Below, in pieces: positions 17,628 through 26,821 of a stretch of 64,000 nucleotides of DNA. The DNA lies in assembly GCA_963732855.1 (NCBI GenBank), contig CAVTBB010000005.1, positions 248,001 to 312,000 of the forward strand, given 5' to 3'. The first letter of the stretch is position 1. The number at the start of each line of letters is the position of its first letter. The DNA comes from DASXVU01 sp963732855 (GTDB lineage: Archaea; Thermoplasmatota; Thermoplasmata; Methanomassiliicoccales; UBA472). The notes beneath the pieces are model-generated. The model was not told the DNA's origin. It saw only the letters and a program-made list of their open reading frames with translations, and made no database searches. The position numbers and the translations under genes are program-made.

Positions 17628-20600
17628 TCATTGTTTGAGGGCCATGACCAAAGCGTCTCGGAACTCCATGGCATTCTGCCATCGGGACTCCTTCTTCTTC
17701 TGCAATGCCTTATCAATGACCGATCTCAGATGTTCTGGGATGTTAGATAGATCGGGTTGGGCGAACATCACCTTAGCCATGAATTCATGGGGGGAGGGTG
17801 CTTCGAACGGCGCATTCCCACCATACAGCTCGGTCATCAGCACCCCCATTTGCCATAGGTCAGTACGGACGTCGGTCGTACCATAATTGTCAGCGCTGAT
17901 CTGCTCCGGGGCCATGTAGTGTATCGTTCCGCTGATCATCTGGGATGACTTGGCACTGGCGTCGACGATCTTTGAGAGTCCGAAGTCGGTAAACTTCCAT
18001 TGTCCGTTAACGAAGAGAATGTTCTCTGGTTTTATGTCCTTATGAACCACACCTTGTCCGTGGATAACACTGATCTTGAGAAGAATGTCGAGGGCAATTA
18101 GGTCCTTATCTTTCTCGCCGAAGTCGTTCATGGCCGTCTTCAAGTCCTTCTCTGCTCTTTCCATCGCGAACCAGGGAAATGGTTCCACACCCGCGGCAAT
18201 GAGCTTGATCACGGATCCTGGTATATTCCTGGTCAGGTCAGACCATATTTGAGACTCCTTTTCATAGATCCCCAGGCTCTTCTGGTCTAACCTGACCGTC
18301 TCGCTATTCCTCCAGTTGATCGCCTTGGGGACCTTCATTGCGAATTCTGTGCCGTTGCACTCTGCCAGGTATATTTCACTGAAACCGCCGGCCCCGATCA
18401 TTTTGCCGAGCTTATAATCGATAAAGCATGAACCCTTTTCCACCTCGTTGATTCCTTGGTTCGATGCCTGTCCTTCTTGATATCTGGTATTGGGGACGAG
18501 TATCGATCTGTCCTGAATGTTCGGTTTACTCTCCCAATTGAAACAGTTTTGTCGTGAAGGTTCAAATGGTATGGTTTTCAATGACTGTCCTTCTTTTTGC
18601 TCCTGCGAGAGTGGTTGAGATATGACCTCTGGAGATCCAACTGAATATGCTTGCTGGACCGAGACCGCCTGTTGTGCGGGGTTTTGCGGAACGAATTTAG
18701 GTTGAATCTCAGGAGCTTCATCCTTTATGGTGAAATCGCTGGATTGAATCGTTCTCTCATTCTCGGATGGGAGGGTATCTTGACTTGAATGGCCGATCAA
18801 TTTATCTAGCGCGGGAGAGTCCTTTCGTGACCTGGCTTCCGCCTTGTTTCTCCGATATCTCACTATTTCATAAATCAAGACTAAAACTAGACCCAATATT
18901 GCCACGAGTGCAAATATGGTCAACAGACCACCGTCAGAACTGTTACCGGCCGCAGGCGTCACAATCATAGCGGAGGTCTTTATGCCAGTCCCAACGGAAT
19001 TGTGGGCGGCTACAGCAAATTGGTACGACCTGCCATTGATCAAATTGTAAATGATTGTAGAATTGCCATTCACATGTCTTACATCTATATTATCTTGATA
19101 TATAATATAATAATCGATCGCTGCCCCACCATTGCTTGATGGTGCTATCCACGATAATATGACCTGACCGCTGCCTTTGGTCACAATCAAATTTGTCGGT
19201 AAACCCGGTGGAGGGGTGGCCGAGGTCGTGGCATGCGCTGCTGGCGACTGCGCGCTGTCTCCCACGGAACTCACTGCCACCACAGCGTAGTAGTAGGTCA
19301 TGCCGTTCATCAGGCCCGCGTCGGTGAATGTGCGTGCGGTTGAGCCAGTATGGCTCCAGTAGGCCAATGCCGCTGCCGAATCGCCACGGTATATCATATA
19401 TTCGGTGATCGGCTGCGTTCCGGTGCTGGACGGTGGGCCCCAAGTCAGGACGATCTGGCCGCTTGCGCCGGTCGCAACGAGACTCGATGGGGCTCCAGGG
19501 GGAACCTGGGGTGCAGCGGACGGGGTCGCGTTTACGTTCGCCTTAACTCCTTCTCCCTTTGCATTCACTCCCGCCACTGCAAAGTGATGTGTCTGGCCAT
19601 TGGTAAGCCCGGTCTTGGTGTAGGTCGTGGTTGTACCGGAAACGTTAGCCAGCAATGTCAGGACCGGGTATGTGCCTGAATAAAGGGTGTAGTTCGATAC
19701 GGTCGCCCCTCCATCGTCTGTCGGTGCTGTCCAGGACAGGACCGCCTGTCCATTGCCTGCGGTCGCGGTAAGGACCGGGGCAGAGGGTGTCCAGAAGGGC
19801 GTGATGTTGACCTCGGTCGAATTTGGTCCAAATCCGCCTGGGTTCGTTGCGCAGACGGTGTAGAAATACTTCTGCCCGTTTGCAACAGTTAGGTCTTCGT
19901 AGAAGAGCGCGGCCCCCGAGACGGTCTTGTTCAGATAAACCTCGTTGCCATCTACGGTCGATCTGTAGATGTAATAGGCGGTTATGGCTTCTCCTCCAAG
20001 AATATCAGCGGCCGTCCAGGCTAGATGAACCATCCTGTTCTCTGGGTTGGTTATTGATAGGTTCCCCGGCGCCAAAGGCATAGACCTTGGAATCGAGCTA
20101 ATCTCGCTGGAGTTTGGACCTTCCCCATTCATGTTGAAGGAGCTTACCGTATACCAATAGGCCTGGCCATTAGTGAGACCGTCATCAACATAGGTTAATT
20201 CAGTGGTCATGTTGATCGGACTGTAGCCACCCCCAGGGACAGTGGACCGATACAAGATATAGCCAGTAATATTGCTTCCCCCGTCATTCGCTGGAGGGAC
20301 CCATGATAAGAATATTCGAGTGTCTCCTGGAATGGCTGAGAGGTTCGATGGAGATCTGGGGCTTGCAGGTATCAAAGCCCCCATTGTCAAACCGAAGAAA
20401 ATATTTCCTGGGGCCGGGAAATTTGAGACAGCGTTGGCATGTCCTTTAATCCCTGGATCCGACCCCGAGATCCAATTCTCTCCTACAACGGTGGGCGCTA
20501 GGTGTCCGTAGAATGTCACCGAATTAAGGGATGGACAACCATAGAATGAGTGCAATCCAATAGATGACACCTCGCTTCCCAATATGGCATTAGTCAATAT

Positions 20601-23300
20601 TGGGCAGAAAGCAAAAGCTTCCACTCCGATAGCCATGACGCTGTTTGGGATCACTACCGATGTAAGATTGCAGAATTGAAAGGCACCGTCTCCAATGGTT
20701 AGGACGCTATCAGGAATTGTCACTGAGGTCATGGATGTACAATTTAGGAACGCGGCCGCCCCTACTGCAGCTATACTATCTGGAATGGTGAAAGCACCTG
20801 CTCTGGCGCAGGGACATTGGATTAATGTGGAAATTGATCGGTCGTATAGGACACCGTCCACACTGGCATAGTTGAGATTGCTACCGCCAACCTCAAAAGA
20901 GGCCAGGGAGTCGCAGTACGAAAATGCCCAGCCCCCAATAGAGGAAACACTATTGGGAATGGTCACCGAAGTCAGGGATGGGCAATGATAGAACGCCTCG
21001 AACCCTATGGATGTGACCCCTTCAGGAATCACTACAGAAGAAATGGAGCGCTGTTGATAGAACGCATTGTCTCCGATCGCCACCGTGGCATATCCCTCAA
21101 TACTTGTGGGAATGATGATCGCCCCACCGGCGCCGGTGTATCCTGTGATCGTTGCGTTTCCATTGTTGACCGTGTAAATGTAATCGAATGAGGGCAGATT
21201 CGCGCCCATTGTCAATCCATAAAAGGAGCTTCCGGGAACAGGAAAATTCGATGTGGAGTACGCGTGACCCAAAATGCCTGGATCCGTATCTTGGACCCAA
21301 CCAGCCCCTATGGATTCTGGGGCGATCCACCCCAAGAACGTAATCGAGGTAAGCGCGACGCATCCTACGAATGCTCCGACTCCGATATTGGCCACCCCGC
21401 CAGGGATGGTCATAGAGGCCAGGGAAGTACAATTAGAGAATGCGTAGTCTCCGATGGCGGTCACGCTAGAAATGATATTAAAGGTCCCAGTCCTGGCGTA
21501 AGGATATTGGAGGAGCGTAGTGACTATCTTGTTGTACAAAACGCCATCGACGCTGGAATATTTCGGATTACTGGCTGTTACATTGATCGATTTTAGTCCA
21601 GTGCAATAGTAGAGCCAGTTCTCCCCAATATTGGTGACGCCGCTACCTAGTGTCAACGATGTGAGGTTTGGACAAAACTCAAATGCGTAATTACCCAGGG
21701 CCGTGACATTTTTTGGGATATTTATGAAGGTGAGGGAGGTGCAATATCCGAAGGCTTCACTTCCGATGACCGTGACGCTTTCCGGTAGCGCGATTGCCCC
21801 CATCTTTCCCCCTGGACATTGTATCAGTGTCGTCAGTGTTTTGTCATATAGGAGACCGTTGGCGCTCGCATAGTTCGGATTGTCTGCACTGACATTGATC
21901 GAAATCAGATCGGTGCAAGCGATGAAAGCGTTATGACCAATTAGGTTGACATTGCCAGGTATGTTCACATAGACCAGATAGGGGCAGAATGAGAGCGCGT
22001 TCTCCCCGATGGTGGTTACACTGATTGGGACATCTATGACGCCCGTTTTTCCATTAGGGCATTGGATCAATTTTGTGATGGTCTTGTTATACAGAACTCC
22101 ATCGAGGCAGGCAAATTTCTGGTTGCCGGATGTCGTATTGATGGAGGAAACGGAAGTGCAATGATAGAGCCAATTGTCGCCTATGGAGGCGACCCCGTTC
22201 CCCAAGGTTATGGATGTCAGCGAGGAGCAGAATTCGAATGCGAATGGGCCTATGGTGGTGACGTCGTCAGGGACGACAACTGAGGTCAGTGAAGAACAGC
22301 CACTGAAGGCGCTATTCCCGATGGCCGTAACAGGATAACCTCCTAAGGAAGACGGAATGGTAATCGAAACGTCAGTTCCATTATACCCGGTAATGGTGGC
22401 GTTTCCATTGTTCACAGAAAATGAATAATCTTGATATGGAAGATAAGAGCCCATTATCAGTCCATAAAAGATATTGCCAGGCGTTGGAAAGTTCGAGGAA
22501 GCATAGGCATGACCCCTGATTTCTGGGAGATCGCTGCGGATTATATCGACTCCAACATTGGTCGGCGCAACTAGTCCCAAGAACGAAATCGAGGTTAGAG
22601 AATTGCAGTTGCTGAAAGCACCCATCCCAATTATGCCAACACCGCCCGGAATTGTAATTGAGGTTATGGAAGAACAGCCATAGAATGAGAACTGGCCAAT
22701 GATGGCGACACTATTTGGTATTGTCACGGAAGTTGTTGATGTACAGTAGGCGAAAGCATATTCCGAGATCATGATGACGCTTGCTGGAACTGTATATGCC
22801 CCTTCCTTTCCGCAAGGATACTGGATCAATGTATTGGCGGTTTTATTGAATAATACGCCATCGATGCTGAGATAGTTTGTATTTGTGGGATCCACGTCGA
22901 TCGTGGTCAGAGAGGCACACCGTTCGAACGCATAATCTCCGATGACGGTGACGCTTTCTGGTATGGTCACTGAGACTAGAGCAGGACAACCATAGAAAGC
23001 AAATTTCCCAATCGTTGAAACGCTGTCTGGAATGGTCACGCTGACAAGGGTCGTGCTATTCCAAAATGAAAAGTCACCGATTGTCAAAGTGGAATATCCG
23101 CCTAAAGTTGACGGGATGGTTATTGAGCCACCAGGGCCAGTATATCCTGTGATGGTGACAACTGAGGGACTGCCGCTCAAGGAATACGAATAGTCTCCTT
23201 CCTGAGCTGCTTCAATTGTACTGGTCGAGACAACGATGAATACGTTCACCAGCATGACAATTACGACAAGGAGGCATGATGCACGTTTACCGAAGCTCAT
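17628..23300 (-). CDS. Receptor-like Ser/Thr protein kinase with BspA-type LRR and FN3 ectodomain
   Basis: A 1890-residue predicted single-pass receptor. It has a signal peptide (1-32), then BspA/LRR_5-type leucine-rich repeats (about 35-972; units like LTSVTIPNSVSSIGGWAF) in three larger blocks. Five FN3 domains follow (about 977-1448), then one membrane helix (about 1457-1480) with a basic RYRRNK stop. A low-complexity cytoplasmic linker of about 130 residues leads to a complete eukaryotic-type kinase (about 1616-1885). Kinase motifs present: glycine loop GAGGFSEIY, AMK lysine, HKDIKPEN (catalytic Asp about 1755), DFG and MAPEQ. Topology places the LRR/FN3 part outside and the kinase inside. 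The kinase domain shares unusual motifs (VEPFPWF, AEKDL) with the kinase at 26822-28351, so the two are paralogues. GGGGTATC precedes the ATG and TTAAATAA lies upstream. Confidence 0.93.
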   Translation of the reverse strand: MSFGKRASCLLVVIVMLVNVFIVVSTSTIEAAQEGDYSYSLSGSPSVVTITGYTGPGGSITIPSTLGGYSTLTIGDFSFWNSTTLVSVTIPDSVSTIGKFAFYGCPALVSVTIPESVTVIGDYAFERCASLTTIDVDPTNTNYLSIDGVLFNKTANTLIQYPCGKEGAYTVPASVIMISEYAFAYCTSTTSVTIPNSVAIIGQFSFYGCSSITSITIPGGVGIIGMGAFSNCNSLTSISFLGLVAPTNVGVDIIRSDLPEIRGHAYASSNFPTPGNIFYGLIMGSYLPYQDYSFSVNNGNATITGYNGTDVSITIPSSLGGYPVTAIGNSAFSGCSSLTSVVVPDDVTTIGPFAFEFCSSLTSITLGNGVASIGDNWLYHCTSVSSINTTSGNQKFACLDGVLYNKTITKLIQCPNGKTGVIDVPISVTTIGENALSFCPYLVYVNIPGNVNLIGHNAFIACTDLISINVSADNPNYASANGLLYDKTLTTLIQCPGGKMGAIALPESVTVIGSEAFGYCTSLTFINIPKNVTALGNYAFEFCPNLTSLTLGSGVTNIGENWLYYCTGLKSINVTASNPKYSSVDGVLYNKIVTTLLQYPYARTGTFNIISSVTAIGDYAFSNCTSLASMTIPGGVANIGVGAFVGCVALTSITFLGWIAPESIGAGWVQDTDPGILGHAYSTSNFPVPGSSFYGLTMGANLPSFDYIYTVNNGNATITGYTGAGGAIIIPTSIEGYATVAIGDNAFYQQRSISSVVIPEGVTSIGFEAFYHCPSLTSVTIPNSVSSIGGWAFSYCDSLASFEVGGSNLNYASVDGVLYDRSISTLIQCPCARAGAFTIPDSIAAVGAAAFLNCTSMTSVTIPDSVLTIGDGAFQFCNLTSVVIPNSVMAIGVEAFAFCPILTNAILGSEVSSIGLHSFYGCPSLNSVTFYGHLAPTVVGENWISGSDPGIKGHANAVSNFPAPGNIFFGLTMGALIPASPRSPSNLSAIPGDTRIFLSWVPPANDGGSNITGYILYRSTVPGGGYSPINMTTELTYVDDGLTNGQAYWYTVSSFNMNGEGPNSSEISSIPRSMPLAPGNLSITNPENRMVHLAWTAADILGGEAITAYYIYRSTVDGNEVYLNKTVSGAALFYEDLTVANGQKYFYTVCATNPGGFGPNSTEVNITPFWTPSAPVLTATAGNGQAVLSWTAPTDDGGATVSNYTLYSGTYPVLTLLANVSGTTTTYTKTGLTNGQTHHFAVAGVNAKGEGVKANVNATPSAAPQVPPGAPSSLVATGASGQIVLTWGPPSSTGTQPITEYMIYRGDSAAALAYWSHTGSTARTFTDAGLMNGMTYYYAVVAVSSVGDSAQSPAAHATTSATPPPGLPTNLIVTKGSGQVILSWIAPSSNGGAAIDYYIIYQDNIDVRHVNGNSTIIYNLINGRSYQFAVAAHNSVGTGIKTSAMIVTPAAGNSSDGGLLTIFALVAILGLVLVLIYEIVRYRRNKAEARSRKDSPALDKLIGHSSQDTLPSENERTIQSSDFTIKDEAPEIQPKFVPQNPAQQAVSVQQAYSVGSPEVISQPLSQEQKEGQSLKTIPFEPSRQNCFNWESKPNIQDRSILVPNTRYQEGQASNQGINEVEKGSCFIDYKLGKMIGAGGFSEIYLAECNGTEFAMKVPKAINWRNSETVRLDQKSLGIYEKESQIWSDLTRNIPGSVIKLIAAGVEPFPWFAMERAEKDLKTAMNDFGEKDKDLIALDILLKISVIHGQGVVHKDIKPENILFVNGQWKFTDFGLSKIVDASAKSSQMISGTIHYMAPEQISADNYGTTDVRTDLWQMGVLMTELYGGNAPFEAPSPHEFMAKVMFAQPDLSNIPEHLRSVIDKALQKKKESRWQNAMEFRDALVMALKQ

Positions 23301-23540
23301 CTTTTAGATACCCCATAAGCACTTTATGGTAATCAGGTCTTGCAGTTTATTTAACATTCGTCGAACTATTTTTCAAATCTCAGGCCAGGAGTCTGATCTC
23401 CTGGACAAGAGCCCTTGAAAACAAGTATTTTATTAAGGCTTTGACACTAAACTCCGACCAGCAATATTATTTTGGATATTAGTGTAAAGCCTAATGATAT
23501 CAAAGAAGAATTCTTGGAAGGAGTTTGTTCATTCATATTC

Positions 23541-23990
23541 TTACTTCTTTCGCCTGCGCAGGAACAGAAATACTATTAATCCAGTCACAAGAAGTCCTGC
23601 GATTATTAGTCCCACGGTGATACCCATGTTCGAACCAGAGTCGTTGATCTTGGTGGTCGATACGTTACCCATTCCCAAGCCGTTGTCCCCGACATTAATC
23701 ATAATGTCCTTTTCTTCGATCCCGGAACCGCTGAAAGACAGAGTATGTACCCCAGGGGTCATCATGATGGCAAAGTTGCCCTGATTGTCAGTCTGCACCG
23801 AAGCCTGATCCTCTGATTCAACAGTGATCCCTGCCAATCCATTCCCATTGGAGTCGATGACCTTCCCGCTCACCGGAACGGCGTTTTGTTCAGCGACAAC
23901 TGGAACAGCTATCATCGCGAGCGATGCCGTTACCAATAGCAATAATACAAATGTTGAAACCCTTGTTTTAACGATGTTTTTCTTATCCAT
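23541..23990 (-). CDS. Small membrane-anchored surface protein with carboxypeptidase-regulatory-like domain
   Basis: About 149 residues. A signal peptide (MDKKNIVKTRVSTF, hydrophobic core, VVAEQ) is followed by a beta-sandwich of the CarboxypepD_reg/CarbopepD_reg_2 type, seen as VSGKVIDSNGNGLAGITV and TDNQGNFAIMMTPGVHTL. After a Ser/Asn linker comes one membrane helix (ITVGLIIAGLLVTGLIVFLFL) with an RRRKK tail. It is likely displayed outside the cell. The same domain and C-terminal anchor style recur in the disrupted gene at 43226-45560. The frame extends to ATGs at 24008 and 24026; 23990 gives a normal signal peptide. It lies just upstream of the receptor-kinase gene on the same strand, separated by a 240 bp gap. 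Confidence 0.75.
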   Translation of the reverse strand: MDKKNIVKTRVSTFVLLLLVTASLAMIAVPVVAEQNAVPVSGKVIDSNGNGLAGITVESEDQASVQTDNQGNFAIMMTPGVHTLSFSGSGIEEKDIMINVGDNGLGMGNVSTTKINDSGSNMGITVGLIIAGLLVTGLIVFLFLRRRKK

Positions 23991-24302
23991 CCGTTCTTCA
24001 CTCCACATAGCATTCCTAATTTCCAATTAATGTTAGTTGTCAGTTGATAGATTGTTCAATATTAATTTTGGATGGTGCTCATTGATCCATCATCACTTTG
24101 TATTTGCGATTATTTCAAGTCAGAATCGGACAAAGGATTTTGCCATGCGAGGTCGCACAATGTGACATTCAGATGATGGATTGAAACTCACTCAAAATGC
24201 GAGATCAAGCTTAGCGTGTAAGCCTATTGATCAACGTATCGATCATCGCCGACAATTGTGATTTAAGGATTGAGAGTACCAAAGCTGACCGATGATGGAT
24301 GA

Positions 24303-24774
24303 TCACTCCTGGTCATAAGCCGCTTTTAGATCTTTGATAATCAGCTTGTCCATCTGCAGCATGGTCTTCATGAAGCGTTCCGCCTTTGCCGGATCTTGGT
24401 CGTTCAGCATTATGCCCAAAACGGTAGGGATGATCTGCCAGAACACACCGAACTTGTCCTTGAGCCATCCGCACTGGTCCTTGAACCGCCTTCGGAGAGC
24501 TTCTCCCAGAAATGGTCCACCTCTTCCTGCGTCTTACAATCCACCATGAACGATATGGCCGGCGTGAACGTGTACATAGGACCGCCATTCAACGCCATGA
24601 AATCCTGCCCGTCCAGCTGGAAGGTTCCCGACATCATATCTCCTTCGGACCCGGACCAGTATCCCCGTAACGGGTGACCTTGTCTATTCGGGAGTTCTTG
24701 AAAATCGAGGTGTAGAATATCATGGCCTCTTCAGCATTATTATTGAACCACAAGAATGGAGTTATCTTTTGCAT
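24303..24774 (-). pseudogene. VOC (PhnB/3-demethylubiquinone-like) family gene, disrupted by two frameshifts
   Basis: Joined across frames, the protein reads as a VOC-superfamily member. It starts MQKITPFLWFNNNAEEA, continues FYTSIFKNSRI and TRYGDTGPGPKE, then FQLDGQDFMALNGGP, VDCKTQEEVDHFW, CGWLKDKFGVFWQI, and ends DKLIIKDLKAAYDQE. This is the usual order of the PhnB-like fold. Reading it needs a one-base correction near 24648 and another near 24485. Without them no frame exceeds about 78 codons. Either the gene is decayed or the assembly has indels here. Related proteins act as dioxygenase or methyltransferase-like VOC enzymes, but many are uncharacterised. Confidence 0.75.
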
Positions 24775-24866
24775 GTTTTCGATTGACGGCGCAGAATATT
24801 TATTGATTTGTCGGAAACTGCGGGGAAAGGGATAGCATCGGTCGAATACCGGTTTGACGACCAGTC

Positions 24867-25641
24867 TCATGCCCTGCTCATGAGTATCGCCGTCGAATTG
24901 TCCTGGCTTCCCTTGGCCAGCGACATTTCCACGATGGTCTTGGCCTTCCCATCGACGATCACCAATCGCATGATCTCATCATCCGACATGACGCCGCACG
25001 CCCCATCCGAACAGAGCATCACCGTGTCCCATACATCCCCGACACTGTAGATGTCAGGTTCATTGGGGTCATCACCCAATACCCGGGTCAATATGTTCTT
25101 TCTGGGATGGGTCCGGGCCTCCTCCTCATCGATCGCACCCGCGTCCACCAGCGACTGGACGAAGGAATGGTCCTTGGTCCTCAGGATGAGCTTGCCCGAA
25201 CTGACTACATAGGAACGGCTGTCACCCACGTTAGCTATGAAGAGCTTTCCCCCGGACCGCGATAGCCGCCGTTAAAGTGGTGGCCGAATCCTTTGGGGCA
25301 TGGCCCATCACCGCCGTTCTGGCTGATGCATACGCCCGCTTCATCGCCTCCACCGTGTCCGACATGTTCCAGATGTCGCGGATCAGCGACCCTAGGAACT
25401 CCCTGACCGCCCATCTGCTCGCCACCTCGCCGCCCTCATGCCCTCCCAGCCCGTCGGCCACCACTGCAGCAATTATCTCGTCCGCATCGGCAGCCATTCC
25501 AGCATCCCCCAGATGGACCGATTCCGACCTTCCTTCGGAAACGACAGTGTAAGAAAGCGAGGAAACACTGGAATCATACATTCCATAGGAGTCCTCATTG
25601 TTCATCCGTTCGCCAATTGCGGTGAACCCGTCAAGTCTCAT
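24867..25641 (-). pseudogene. PP2C-family Ser/Thr protein phosphatase, one frameshift as sequenced
   Basis: Two adjoining frames together make a complete PP2C phosphatase of about 257 residues. Metal-binding and catalytic motifs are present in order: MNNEDS, VADGLGGHEGGEVAS, then after the shift ANVGDSRSYVV, CSDGACGVMSDDEI and SQDNSTAIL. The break lies in the run at 25246-25253 (TTTCCCCC on the plus strand), where one extra base turns KLFIANVGDSR into a stop. A homopolymer there makes assembly error plausible; if real, the enzyme is inactive. GGTGAT just before the ATG at 25641 is a strong ribosome-binding site; GTG at 25650 is an alternative. The gene start abuts the end of the FHA gene, so they are probably co-transcribed. 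It is the natural eraser for the neighbouring kinases. Confidence 0.85.
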
Positions 25642-25646
25642 TAATA

Positions 25647-26747
25647 TCACCTAGCCGGTCGAGGATGCGCTTCTGCAGCTGTTGCTTGTCCGGGCCGGCC
25701 GAGATTTCCATCCGTTCGCTCGAGGTCCTCGATCTGTTTGTCCGAGCCCTTTCCGGAAGATTCCAGTCCTGCCTTGATGAGCGCCCGGACTAGCTCGTTC
25801 GGCAGATCCAGGCCGAGCAGATCCCGGTTCATGTGGATGCTCTTTCTGAGATCAGCGTCCTCAAGGCGTATCCAAGTCCCGTCCACCTCGAGCTCCGACC
25901 CGCTTTCCAATTTCATCCCGTTCAGGAACAGCTTCCCGTTCTTGATGATCGTCAGGTCCGAGTCTAGTTTCTCCGCCAGTTCCTTGGAGATCGGGGTGAT
26001 GGCATTCTTCTTGACCGTGATGACGTTCGGCTCCTTCTCGAACCGGAAGGTGAGGTTCGAACCGACCCGGATGACATCTCCGGGAACCACTTCCTCGTCA
26101 TGTTCCTTGACCCGCCTGCCGTTCAGGTAAGTGCCGTTGCGGCTCCCCAGGTCCCGGCACATCATCCTGCCGTTCCTTGAATAAAGGTACAGATGTCCCT
26201 TCTTGGAGCTGATCGTGCTGTCCTCCAGACCCAGGTCGACCTCTCTACGGCCGTCGTACAGCATGACCCCCCAGGTCTTCTCCTTGCGACGGACCTCGGC
26301 CTTCCCACAGGCGAAGTACGACTGCTCGCTGTTGTCCCTGTCGATCATGACCAGGTAGAACTCGGCATCGTCACTATGGTCGCAGGTACCGAGATTGATG
26401 TTGAACTCTGCCACGTACGTGCCCCCATTAACGTCGACGATGTCCCGCCCAGCGACCTTCGACCGCGTCGCCACCACGTCCATCCGTTCTGGTGTGTCGG
26501 TTTTGCCTCTTGCTCGATCGGAGACGATGGTCTCCCCGTTCACCTCGATGTGGTCACCCGCTGCGATGCTGGAACGGGTGGCGATAACGTCCATACCAGT
26601 GGACGAGATGGGGGCGATGATCTCCTGCGTCAACTCCTTCCTCAACTCGCCGCTGTCGTCATGGTCGTCGACCATGGCCTCCCCGCATTGAGGGCAGTAC
26701 TGTGCCTTCTCATCCGATTCCGACGCGCCGCACTTGGGACATTTCAT
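25647..26747 (-). CDS. FHA-domain protein with N-terminal zinc ribbon
   Basis: A 366-residue cytoplasmic protein. Residues 1-25 are a zinc ribbon (CPKCGASE...CPQCGEAM). Two similar segments follow (MDVIATRSSIAAGD and MDVVATRSKVAGRD). A FHA domain, the phosphothreonine-binding reader, occupies roughly residues 170-250, with ISSKKGHLYLY, DLGSRNGTYLNGRRV and GDVIRVG. A C-terminal beta/helical segment ends in the ALIKAGLESSGKG region. Near 25700-25718 the frame may shift by one base: the alternative frame continues ERMEISAGPDKQQLQKRI and LDRLGDINET and looks more protein-like than the annotated Pro/Ala/Arg-rich end. Its position between kinase and phosphatase genes suggests it docks phosphorylated partners. 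Confidence 0.88.
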   Translation of the reverse strand: MKCPKCGASESDEKAQYCPQCGEAMVDDHDDSGELRKELTQEIIAPISSTGMDVIATRSSIAAGDHIEVNGETIVSDRARGKTDTPERMDVVATRSKVAGRDIVDVNGGTYVAEFNINLGTCDHSDDAEFYLVMIDRDNSEQSYFACGKAEVRRKEKTWGVMLYDGRREVDLGLEDSTISSKKGHLYLYSRNGRMMCRDLGSRNGTYLNGRRVKEHDEEVVPGDVIRVGSNLTFRFEKEPNVITVKKNAITPISKELAEKLDSDLTIIKNGKLFLNGMKLESGSELEVDGTWIRLEDADLRKSIHMNRDLLGLDLPNELVRALIKAGLESSGKGSDKQIEDLERTDGNLGRPGQATAAEAHPRPAR

Positions 26748-26821
26748 TATCGCTACCCCAGAAGGACAAATATGTCCTCACTTCCCTCTTAAAAACAATC
26801 CTATGATTACGATTACCGGCC

